Shown here: piece by piece, positions 7,659 through 15,481 of the stretch | How positions within the stretch are numbered: position 1 is the first letter of the stretch | Layout of the letters: every line of letters begins with the position of its first letter | DNA from: Burkholderia pyrrocinia | Lineage (GTDB): Bacteria > Pseudomonadota > Gammaproteobacteria > Burkholderiales > Burkholderiaceae | Direction of reading: 5' to 3' | NCBI RefSeq assembly: GCF_001028665.1 | Contig: NZ_CP011504.1 | Location: 2,418,001-2,482,000, forward strand | DNA length: 64,000 nucleotides | Notes under the pieces: generated by a model | Told to the model about the DNA's origin: nothing | The model's input: only the letters and a program-made list of their open reading frames with translations | Databases searched by the model: none | Translations under genes and position numbers: made by a program

Positions 7659-10031
7659 ATGAATACTGTGACGAAAACCCTTTTGGATGCACTGCGCCAT
7701 CCGAGCGCATGCCTTAGCCAGCATCTGGGATTATGGATCGGCACGCTCGACCTCGGGCTCGACGTGCTCGACTTCAAGGTTCGTGCGGGGTTCTGCAAGG
7801 ACTACAAGGTCGATGTCACAGTCACCTCGCCACATCTCGATATCGATGGCAAGCGGTGCGTCGGGCGGCGTGCGGGCTTGCAGATTGACGAGCGGGTGGC
7901 CGTCCCCTCCGTGAACTACGTCGATCCCGTCGACCATGCCGCGGCTACCTTCAATGGCGTCGTCACGCGCTGGAAGCGCATCCGCACGAGCCGCGACGAG
8001 GCGGCCTACCAGTTGCGCATCGAGCCCAGGTTTGCCGCACTGCTCAAGCGCGTGCATGGCTCGCGAGTATTCCGCGACAAGAGCTTGCAGGAGATCATCG
8101 CCGAGCTGGTTGTCGACCGGCAGAACTTCGACGCGTTCGATATCGAATTCAACTTGGAAGGAGCGCAGGAGAAGCTTGAGCAGGTGGTCATGTACGAGGA
8201 GTCTGTCTGGAACTTCATCGCACGTCATTGCCGCCGAAAAGGCATTTTCTGGTTTTACAAACAGGGACGCGGCAAGCAGGGCCAGCTCGACACGGTCGTA
8301 TTTGCGGATAATCCGCGCGCCTATGTGCGTTCGATCGAAGTGCCGCTGATGCCGGATTCCGGCCTCACGGGAAACTGGCACGAGGCGGCGCTTTCACTGA
8401 ATGGCGAACGCACGCTGGTGCCAGCCACGATCGAGGTATGGGAGCGCAACTATCGTACGCCGGAAGATCCTCTACGAGCGACGGCGACCGTCTCCAGCGA
8501 GGACGGCGACCGCTCGGTGTTCGGCCGGATCAACCGCAGCGCGGAATTTCACCTGACGCTGCGAGAGGGCGAGGCTCTCGCGCAAACGCGGCGCGACGAG
8601 CAGATCGCCCGTCAGGTCACCCTGTCCGGCACCAGCAACGTGAAGGGCCTCATGCCGGGTGTGGTGGTGAAACTCAGCAATACGAAGATGCCCGGCGCCG
8701 AGTACGGGTTCGTGATCACTTCGATGGAGATGAAGGGCAGCCGTACCAAGCCGACGCACAACAGCTTCAAGGCGATGCCCGGACATTGCGCTTACCGGCC
8801 GAAATTCGACTACGAAAAGCATTGGCGTTTTCTGGAAGGGCCCGTCGCCGGCGTTGTAACGACGTTTGACAGCGCACCCTATGCGTGCCTCGACGAGCAT
8901 GGGCGCTATCCCGTCCTCCCCAAGTTCCTGCAGGGATCGGACAGCGCCGACAAGCAATTGCTGAATCTGCGCCTTGTGCGTCCGTCGTCGTCGTATCAAG
9001 GTGGTTTCCATTCACCGTTGCTGCCGCAGACGGAGGTTCTGCTGCAGGGGGAACACAACGACGTCGATCGCTTGCATATATCGGGCGCGCTGCACGACTA
9101 TTCGCACCTGGACCTGGTGCATGGCGCGCAGGCGATGTTCAGCTACGCGATCTGGCGCTCGCCGCTGCGCGGCGCGGAGATCGTGTTCAACGACCTGCAA
9201 GAGAAGGAAAGCGCGCGCATCGCCACGGTCTACGGCCAGTCGGCGATGAATTTCGGTTATCTGCTCGACAGCAAGAAATTGAAGCGCGGAGAGGGGATCG
9301 ACATCACGACTCGCGCGTGGGGCACGATGCGCGCCGAGAAGGGGCTGTATTTTTCCGCGGACTCGGCGGGTGGCGCTGACACGCCGCACCTCGACATGTC
9401 AGCCGCCATCCAGTTGCTGAAGGCCGCACTGCAGCGCGTAACGGAACTGGCCGATGCCTCGCGGCAAGCGAAGGCCGAACCGGCCGACCGGGCCACGCAG
9501 GCGGCGCTGTTGGACGGGCTGGACCAGCTTCGTGACGCGGGGCTGCTTGCGAGCGCTCCCGGCGGTATGGCGTTCGTGACGCCGAAATCGGCCCAGCACT
9601 CGGCGGGCGGAAACGTGATCGTCACGGCGGGCAATCACATGGACATTAGCATCACCAAACGGCTACGGATGGTGGCGGGCGAGTTGATCTCGTTGTGTGC
9701 GCACAAGCTCGGCATCAATCTGACCGCCGCGAAGGGGAAATTCACGGCGGCGGCCCTGACGGACGGGATGGACCTGTTCGCGCAGAAACAGTTGCGTGTC
9801 GCGAGCGAGAGTGCGGACGTCCAGGTGGCCGCAAAGTCGAAAATCGCGCTCAACAGCGGCGGTGCGTCGCTGGTCATCGAAAACGGCAGCATGACGTTCC
9901 ACTGTCCCGGCGCATTCGTTATCAAGGCGGCGTCGTTCACCTTCGAAGGGCCGGACAAGGTTGCAGCGCCGTTGCCGGTCCTGCCGAAAAGCGGTCTGAA
10001 AATTTCCGACCAGTACTCGTCGTCTCATTGA
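7659..10031 (+). CDS. vgrG: T6SS spike protein VgrG (divergent type with DUF2345)
   Basis: This 790-residue VgrG forms the trimeric needle tip of the T6SS. Residues about 1-380 match the gp27-like base (VRAGFCKDYKVDVTVTS; FNGVVTRWKRI; YEESVWNFIARHCRRKGIF). The gp5/OB part is at about 400-480 (LDEHGRYPVLPKF, HSPLLPQTEVLLQGEHNDVDR). A C-terminal DUF2345 beta-helix follows (NVIVTAGNHMDISI, VASESADVQVAAKSKIAL). It lacks the usual YTDEYGRVKVxFHWD motif, so it belongs to a diverged VgrG class. ATG 7659 is used. It is followed after 4 bp by the hydrolase effector, its likely cargo. Confidence 0.9.
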   Translation: MNTVTKTLLDALRHPSACLSQHLGLWIGTLDLGLDVLDFKVRAGFCKDYKVDVTVTSPHLDIDGKRCVGRRAGLQIDERVAVPSVNYVDPVDHAAATFNGVVTRWKRIRTSRDEAAYQLRIEPRFAALLKRVHGSRVFRDKSLQEIIAELVVDRQNFDAFDIEFNLEGAQEKLEQVVMYEESVWNFIARHCRRKGIFWFYKQGRGKQGQLDTVVFADNPRAYVRSIEVPLMPDSGLTGNWHEAALSLNGERTLVPATIEVWERNYRTPEDPLRATATVSSEDGDRSVFGRINRSAEFHLTLREGEALAQTRRDEQIARQVTLSGTSNVKGLMPGVVVKLSNTKMPGAEYGFVITSMEMKGSRTKPTHNSFKAMPGHCAYRPKFDYEKHWRFLEGPVAGVVTTFDSAPYACLDEHGRYPVLPKFLQGSDSADKQLLNLRLVRPSSSYQGGFHSPLLPQTEVLLQGEHNDVDRLHISGALHDYSHLDLVHGAQAMFSYAIWRSPLRGAEIVFNDLQEKESARIATVYGQSAMNFGYLLDSKKLKRGEGIDITTRAWGTMRAEKGLYFSADSAGGADTPHLDMSAAIQLLKAALQRVTELADASRQAKAEPADRATQAALLDGLDQLRDAGLLASAPGGMAFVTPKSAQHSAGGNVIVTAGNHMDISITKRLRMVAGELISLCAHKLGINLTAAKGKFTAAALTDGMDLFAQKQLRVASESADVQVAAKSKIALNSGGASLVIENGSMTFHCPGAFVIKAASFTFEGPDKVAAPLPVLPKSGLKISDQYSSSH

Positions 10032-10035
10032 AGTC

Positions 10036-12471
10036 ATGATCATCAGCCCTCCGTTTCTGCCTGCATCTGGCCTGACGTCTAACGATGCGTCGAAGTCGGA
10101 CCCCATGATGGACGCGGTCGATCAGTTCGAGATCGGCCATCACGGGGTCTACCCGGTTGCTTTCGACCGGCGTTTTCACGGTGGTATTCATTTGGCGCCA
10201 AACGAGCAGCACGAACCCGTGCGCGCGATTGCCGACGGTGATGTGGTGGCCTATCGGGTTTGCAAGAACGCCCTGTCCGATGGCAGGATCGATTCGACGA
10301 CCGGGCAGCCGGAACTGAACTCGAATGCCGGCTTCGTCCTGCTCAGGCACACGACCGACACGGGTGACGGGCGCACGATCACGTATTACTCGCTCTACAT
10401 GCACCTGCTGGATATGACCGAGCAGGAGGATATCGTGCCCCAACCGAACGATCCGGCAGCGATCGGATCGGCGAACGCCCTGCCCAAATGGCTGCTCGAC
10501 ACGGCAGAAGGCAAGGATGGCGTGGTTCAGCCGGGCGGCACGAAAAAGGTGTACCGCAAGGACATGCTTGGTTATGTCGGTCGGCATCAGAGCGTGCGGC
10601 ATCTGCACTTTGAAATCTTCATGGCAGACGATGATTTCACGGCCTGGTTCGATCAGGACGGCCACAAGGTTCAGCTAGGTGAAAAGAACCTCGTTCAGCC
10701 TACGTCGAGTGACTATTGGGGGCATACGTATTTTGTCATTCCTGGCCCGCAGGATTTCGTGGCTCAGCCGGCAGGTATGAGTGAGGCCTGGTTTCCCCGA
10801 CTGCCGGGCGGTTCAATTGGTGAAAACGACACACTTTATGTCGAAGCCTGGTTCAACAAGGGGCGGCGCTATACGCAGGCGTGGATCGACCGCGGCAACA
10901 GTGGAGACGTTACCCTGCTTACGTCTGCTCCCGTCGCTGACCCGTACGACAATGACAGAAAGCAGTACGAGTACGACCTGTATCAGCGTTCGATGGCACT
11001 CTATTCTGAATGCCCGAGCGATGGCTACGAGATGCTTCGGTTTGGGCGCATTCTCTCGGACAATCCAACGCTATCGGGTGCGGCTTGTGATACTTGGGTC
11101 GCGGTGCCAGTCGACGAGAACGGGAATCAGGGATATATCAACATCGCGTCAGATTCGATCATCAAGCTGTCCGACGCGGATTTTCCGTTCTTCACGGATT
11201 GGCAAAAGATCGATGAGGACAGTACGCCATTCAATCACGATGGACTCTGCGGGTACGATGAGCTTTGTCGTCTGACTGGCGTCGCGGATCCGCAAGCCAC
11301 GTCCGGCATGATCTCGCCGCTCGAATACGACAGGAACAACGACGATAGTGCCAACCTGCTGCTCGCAGGCTATGTACGGAACGCGGAGGGCGCGCGCGAA
11401 AAGCTTAGGGGATTGGTGTGCAAGGCGCGCAGCGAGTGGGACCCGTCTGACAACGATGAGCGGTATCAGGGATTGCGTGACCCGGATGGCTTCTTCGGTA
11501 AACAGAAAGATACCAACCCGGATGGGTACAACAAGTTCATTGAATTCTTGAGCAAATTTCAGTTTCTGGACAAGACGCAGCTTGCCGGGCAGAAGCTTTG
11601 GTTTTTTCATCCGCTGGCGTTTATTCGGCATTTTAGAAAGTGTGGGTGGTTGTCCGCAGCCGAAATTGCACAATGTATCCCCCGTAAGATGCTTTCGCTT
11701 CACGGCACGCAATTTGAGAGTAGAAGCCGTCCCTGGCGGGACGCATTTCAGCAGGGAGTGGCTTGGAAGGCCGATCTCAATGTGGCGATGCGTAAATATC
11801 GTATCAATTCGACGAGAGAAAGAGTGACCCATTTTCTCGCTCAATTGATGGAGGAGTCTGGGTGGCTTGAGGCTGTCCGAGAGTATTACGGAGAGCGTAA
11901 ATCATACAGTCCGTACTATGGACGTGGTCTGATTCAACTCACGCACATGTCGAATTACGTTAAGTACGGTGAGTTTAGGAAATTTCCAATCGATCCGGCT
12001 GTTCCTGTGAAATACGCAAGCCTTAAATGGAATCCGGACGTTCTGCTTGCGGATACAAATTCTGTTTTTAATCGGCATAATTGTGCTGATAGTGCGGCGT
12101 TGTATTGGACGTGTAGAGCTATGACGGCCATAGGGGTTAATGCCATAAAAACTACCGACACTGGTGGGCTGAAGGTTGAAGTGGCAATTCAGGCATCAAA
12201 ATCTACTAACGGAAATGTCGCAAATCAAAATTTAAATGGCCTTGAGCATCGGTTGCAGTCATTTGTGTATATTAAGTATATTTTTCTTGATTTGATCGAG
12301 GAGGGCGCTTCTGAGCAGCTTTCCTTTGTGTGGCGGAGGAATTCGGCACTGGAGCCGGTGCTCGATGCAAGTGGTCAGCCGGTGCTGAACCCGCGTACGC
12401 GTGTTCCGAAGAAGCAATATTTTCCGACTACTCACAATATTCAAGTGTCATTGGAGAAGCAGCGGCCATGA
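10036..12471 (+). CDS. T6SS effector candidate: M23-like plus GH19/lysozyme-like peptidoglycan hydrolase
   Basis: This 811-residue protein is encoded 4 bp after vgrG. An N-terminal LytM/M23-like domain (about 45-195) has H48 in FHGGIH, H123 in YMHL and the HLH pair H189/H191 in RHLHFEIF. The usual Asp ligand of the HxxxD motif is His52 here. A middle region of unknown fold (about 230-560) follows. The C-terminal part (about 590-730) resembles GH19 chitinase/endolysin domains: THFLAQLMEESGW holds the candidate catalytic Glu and SPYYGRGLIQLTHMSNYVKYG is the conserved substrate-loop phrase. A peptidase and a glycosidase on one chain would cut both peptide and glycan bonds of peptidoglycan. Codon use becomes AT-richer towards the 3' end. 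No activity is proven. Confidence 0.8.
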   Translation: MIISPPFLPASGLTSNDASKSDPMMDAVDQFEIGHHGVYPVAFDRRFHGGIHLAPNEQHEPVRAIADGDVVAYRVCKNALSDGRIDSTTGQPELNSNAGFVLLRHTTDTGDGRTITYYSLYMHLLDMTEQEDIVPQPNDPAAIGSANALPKWLLDTAEGKDGVVQPGGTKKVYRKDMLGYVGRHQSVRHLHFEIFMADDDFTAWFDQDGHKVQLGEKNLVQPTSSDYWGHTYFVIPGPQDFVAQPAGMSEAWFPRLPGGSIGENDTLYVEAWFNKGRRYTQAWIDRGNSGDVTLLTSAPVADPYDNDRKQYEYDLYQRSMALYSECPSDGYEMLRFGRILSDNPTLSGAACDTWVAVPVDENGNQGYINIASDSIIKLSDADFPFFTDWQKIDEDSTPFNHDGLCGYDELCRLTGVADPQATSGMISPLEYDRNNDDSANLLLAGYVRNAEGAREKLRGLVCKARSEWDPSDNDERYQGLRDPDGFFGKQKDTNPDGYNKFIEFLSKFQFLDKTQLAGQKLWFFHPLAFIRHFRKCGWLSAAEIAQCIPRKMLSLHGTQFESRSRPWRDAFQQGVAWKADLNVAMRKYRINSTRERVTHFLAQLMEESGWLEAVREYYGERKSYSPYYGRGLIQLTHMSNYVKYGEFRKFPIDPAVPVKYASLKWNPDVLLADTNSVFNRHNCADSAALYWTCRAMTAIGVNAIKTTDTGGLKVEVAIQASKSTNGNVANQNLNGLEHRLQSFVYIKYIFLDLIEEGASEQLSFVWRRNSALEPVLDASGQPVLNPRTRVPKKQYFPTTHNIQVSLEKQRP

Positions 12472-12938
12472 AAAAGGTTTTCGTTTTTGCTGCGTTACTT
12501 TTGTTCTCTGGGTTAGTGCGTGCTTGCGGCTCGGACGCTCAGCGTGAGAGCATGGCTAAGAGACTATATGAAGACGCTGATATGCAGAAATTCGTCTGCG
12601 GGAGTGATTCGTGCTCAATGCAAGATTTCGAGCGGGGATTGCAATTTCATCAGTATGATGAGTCGTTTATTGGAAGGGTTTTGTCGGTATGTTTGGTCGA
12701 GCCGGTCTTTAGTGCTGCTAATTCCTATACTGGTGTATTTGTGAAAAGATTGGATGAATTTGAATTTCAATTTATCTCGTATGGAACTGGTGTTAAGGTG
12801 GGGGTTAATAAAAATGGGGTTCCAGAGGCTTTGGAGTACAGTGTTAGCGACCCTGGTAATCTTGATTATTCTATAAATCAATATTTATGGAATGGAATGG
12901 TTTTTATTTTTATTAAAAATATTCCGCTGCGCAACTAA
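12468..12938 (+). CDS. candidate periplasmic immunity protein for the M23/GH19 effector
   Basis: This 156-residue protein overlaps the effector stop by ATGA, so translation is coupled. It begins with a cleavable signal peptide (MKKVFVFAALLLFSGLVRAC), and the next Cys could be a lipidation site or part of a disulfide. The mature part has several Cys (CGS, CGSDSC, CLVEP). I recognise no domain. Periplasmic export is what immunity against a peptidoglycan hydrolase requires. The gene is much more AT-rich than its flanks, typical of exchanged effector-immunity cargo. Function is inferred from position and signal only. Confidence 0.6.
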   Translation: MKKVFVFAALLLFSGLVRACGSDAQRESMAKRLYEDADMQKFVCGSDSCSMQDFERGLQFHQYDESFIGRVLSVCLVEPVFSAANSYTGVFVKRLDEFEFQFISYGTGVKVGVNKNGVPEALEYSVSDPGNLDYSINQYLWNGMVFIFIKNIPLRN

Positions 12939-13248
12939 TTTATTTCATGAAGGATGTGTTGTTGGGTTTTGAGTGAATGAGGTATGGGGTAACGCAAAAT
13001 TGTATTAATTGCCATTTGGTGCGAGTTGACAAGATATATTGCCGTAGTATGAATTTTCGGAGCGCGTCGGCTGCTGCGAACCTTCCTGGTGAAGTAGGCC
13101 GTCCCGATAAACCATTTAATGGTTACATCGCTCGGTGCGTGGCATTCGCACAAGCGCTAGCGGTGCTGGTGGAAGTCAAATTTTCAGACGCATCAGGGGC
13201 TTCCTCACTGGGGTTTCTTGAGGGACGCGCTCCGCAGAGAGATTGAGC
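12939..13248. other. AT-rich gap with no convincing gene
   Basis: This is about 310 bp between the immunity candidate and the next decayed frame. An 89-codon open frame (12977-13246) lacks a clear ribosome site and protein character. It may be the remains of an older immunity gene. Confidence 0.4.
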
Positions 13249-13904
13249 ATGCGTGACAAATTGAGTGCAATTTTGATTGGGATCATTTTTGTAATCGTCC
13301 CATTTATATCGTGTGCGACAGGCAGAGCTTTTTCAGGTGCTAAATCATCGAAGCTTGTAGTCGACATGGGAGGGCAATGTGTCATCAGCATCAAAAAGGT
13401 TATTTGCAAGGTTACCTGGCTAGCGGGATGCCATTGAATGCGTCTTACTGGACGAAAAAACACCCGTTAAAACGTCGTTGTCGAAGTTTGGTGTTAATTT
13501 TGTGTGTGCCAGTTTGATCGGGCAATCGAAAGAGGAGGTCGCACGCCAATATGGTGCTATCTACGACGGACATGGAGAAAGGTGGATCCCTTATTTCGAG
13601 AGCAAAAGAGATGCAAAGCTTCTGGGCACATTTGCAAAATGTGTACAGCCTGGAAGCAGTCAATGGGAGCGGATTCTATTTGATCCAGGATGATCGGGGT
13701 GGTGATCCAGCGCAGCGCGAGCGCTACCTGTCATTCTGTATTTTTCACGAAACCATGGCCGTATGTGGTGGTGAACCCGTAATGAACCTTAGTGATCCGA
13801 ATGGCGATCTGCTCCCGTACGTTCTTGAAATCCTTCGCAGCGTCGAATTCGTTGACACCTCAGGATCCAAACCAGTGGCTGCAAGTGTCCGTGCCGCGCA
13901 GTGA
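13249..13904 (+). pseudogene. frameshifted signal-peptide gene, likely a decayed second immunity-type protein
   Basis: An ATG at 13249 opens a frame with a clear signal sequence (MRDKLSAILIGIIFVIVPF) that stops at 13437. A second frame with protein character covers about 13438-13693 (SKFGVNFVCASLIG, ARQYGAIYDGHGERWIPYF). A third covers 13551-13904 and ends with a credible C-terminus (YLSFCIFHETMAVCGG, PYVLEILRSVEFVD). The three frames lie in order and together would make a roughly 210-residue exported protein, so one or two indels have probably broken the gene. ATG 13551 could still give a 117-residue cytoplasmic fragment. It sits between an effector/immunity pair and PAAR, where extra immunity copies are common. 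Confidence 0.5.
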
Positions 13905-13943
13905 ACCGATGCCACTCCACGATTTGCAGAAGGAAGAAAATTA

Positions 13944-14204
13944 ATGCAATCTCCCATTCGCAAAGGCGACAAACTCGAAAACGGTGGCGAAGTCACCAGC
14001 GGCTCCCCATGGACTGTATTCATGGGTAGGCAGCTTGCCCGCAAGGGCGATGACGCAATTTGCGACCAGCACGGACCGACCACCATTGACGAAGGCTACG
14101 AGCGGTTTCCCGATCGCGACGGCAAGTTCGTCGCCATGCATCATTACCGCTGTGCCTGCGGGTGCCGGCTGATTTCGTCGCTACAGAACGTCAGTATTGC
14201 CTAA
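13944..14204 (+). CDS. PAAR-domain protein (VgrG tip cap)
   Basis: This 86-residue single-domain PAAR protein reads RKGDKLENGGEVTSGSP, then LARKGDDAICDQHGPTTIDEG, then a DRDGKFVAMHHYRCACGCRLISS end. The Cys/His residues at the end match the zinc site that closes the PAAR cone. It would cap a VgrG trimer, presumably the one at 7659. Its TAA stop shares a base with the ATG of the next gene (TAATG), so the two are translationally coupled. Confidence 0.85.
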   Translation: MQSPIRKGDKLENGGEVTSGSPWTVFMGRQLARKGDDAICDQHGPTTIDEGYERFPDRDGKFVAMHHYRCACGCRLISSLQNVSIA

Positions 14205-15481
14205 TGCCGGTCGACCTTTCTCCTGCCGGGCATCCCAGCACGTACCCCCGCCGGATGCGTTTCTGGCCGTGGGCATGTACGTGGTTCGTTTGCAACGTAT
14301 TCGGTCCGGTGATCGTGTTGCTTGTGTGGCCGAAAGGCGAAGCAGCAAGCGGCCTCAAATTCTGGAGCTGGATTGTTGGCGCGCCGAACGGACTATTTCT
14401 GCTGCTGCTCGGCTTTGGCCGCGCTGGCTACGAAGTGCTGTGGTATCACGCGTACTGGCGCAACCATCATCGTGATCGCTGGCTCGCGGAGAAAATTAGA
14501 TTCGCGCAGCGCCCGTTCTACGTGCTTGGCGCCGGCTATTGCTTGCCGCTGGCGGGCAAATCATTGTCCGACGTTTTGGATGCGAAAAAGCCGATCCTGA
14601 AGATTCAGGCTCCTCGGCACGGCTCAGGCAAGGTTTTATGCAATCGCTTTGCGGACAACGATCCGTTACTGGCTGCCGTATTCGCGACGAATGAAGAGGG
14701 CGACCAGACAGGTGATCCACCAGTACCAGTACGGATCATGCCCGCCGTTCAAATGATTCGTTTGGCGCTTGAACCGCTGATCGAGAGTATTCGGGCACTG
14801 ACCCGATACAAAGCGACCTATTGGCCCCAAGTCCGAGTATTGGCCGAACCGAAAGTGGCGAACCTGCGTCTCGCCCAGGTTCGCGACGCGATGCGTCTGG
14901 CAGGACTTCCGCCGCTGGCGGTTCAGGTAGCGGCGGCTGCCGACGGATTGCTAGTGGCCGATGCGTGGCTTGATGCACACGAACGCCGTCCGCTTCTCGT
15001 CATTGCGGCAGCGTGGTACGAGGATTGCATTGACGAAGGCTTCGCCGAGGGATGTGCCGCCGTACTGATTGATGCCGGCTATTTCAGGCTTCCGTCGGAA
15101 GTCAGCCGGAAAGCGAAGCTGTGCCGGCCCATCACAGGCGATGCCGCTGAACCCGAATACGGTTTCGCCGATGCGGCAATCTGTGGCGAGACTGATGCTG
15201 CGATGGTGAAGAGAGCGTGGATCACCCGTCCGATTGAAAAGTTCGATGAGGCTTTGCGTGCTGCCGGATTTCTGGCTGCCGCAAAAGATACCGCGCAGTG
15301 CCGACTGGATCGCATTATCGGCGACGCCTGCGCGGGCAATAGCTTGTTGGCGATTGCCGCTGCCATCGAAGCTCGTGCCGATGACGGAGCGCAACTTGTC
15401 GTCGATGGTTTGCAGTCGGCCGTCCTCTATGTCATATCCGAAGCTCAAACGGTTTCCGCGCATGTCGATATCCAAAAATAA
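14204..15481 (+). CDS. unrecognised two-TM protein encoded between PAAR and tssM
   Basis: This 425-residue protein has two N-terminal membrane segments (about residues 20-45, FWPWACTWFVCNVFGPVIV, and 58-80, SWIVGAPNGLFLLLLGFG) followed by a soluble domain. The soluble part has alternating small-residue stretches such as PLLVIAAAWYEDCIDEGFAE and IGDACAGNSLLAIAAAIEA that loosely recall the thiolase/ketosynthase fold; this resemblance is by eye and weak. It overlaps PAAR at its start and tssM at its end, so it is tightly coupled to both. I do not recognise it as a core Tss protein; a role in assembly with TssM is inference from coupling and membrane anchoring. Confidence 0.6.
   Translation: MPVDLSPAGHPSTYPRRMRFWPWACTWFVCNVFGPVIVLLVWPKGEAASGLKFWSWIVGAPNGLFLLLLGFGRAGYEVLWYHAYWRNHHRDRWLAEKIRFAQRPFYVLGAGYCLPLAGKSLSDVLDAKKPILKIQAPRHGSGKVLCNRFADNDPLLAAVFATNEEGDQTGDPPVPVRIMPAVQMIRLALEPLIESIRALTRYKATYWPQVRVLAEPKVANLRLAQVRDAMRLAGLPPLAVQVAAAADGLLVADAWLDAHERRPLLVIAAAWYEDCIDEGFAEGCAAVLIDAGYFRLPSEVSRKAKLCRPITGDAAEPEYGFADAAICGETDAAMVKRAWITRPIEKFDEALRAAGFLAAAKDTAQCRLDRIIGDACAGNSLLAIAAAIEARADDGAQLVVDGLQSAVLYVISEAQTVSAHVDIQK

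Noticed and set aside
12977..13246. 89-codon open frame after the immunity candidate
   Set aside because: No start site or recognisable features; possibly a relic but not supportable.
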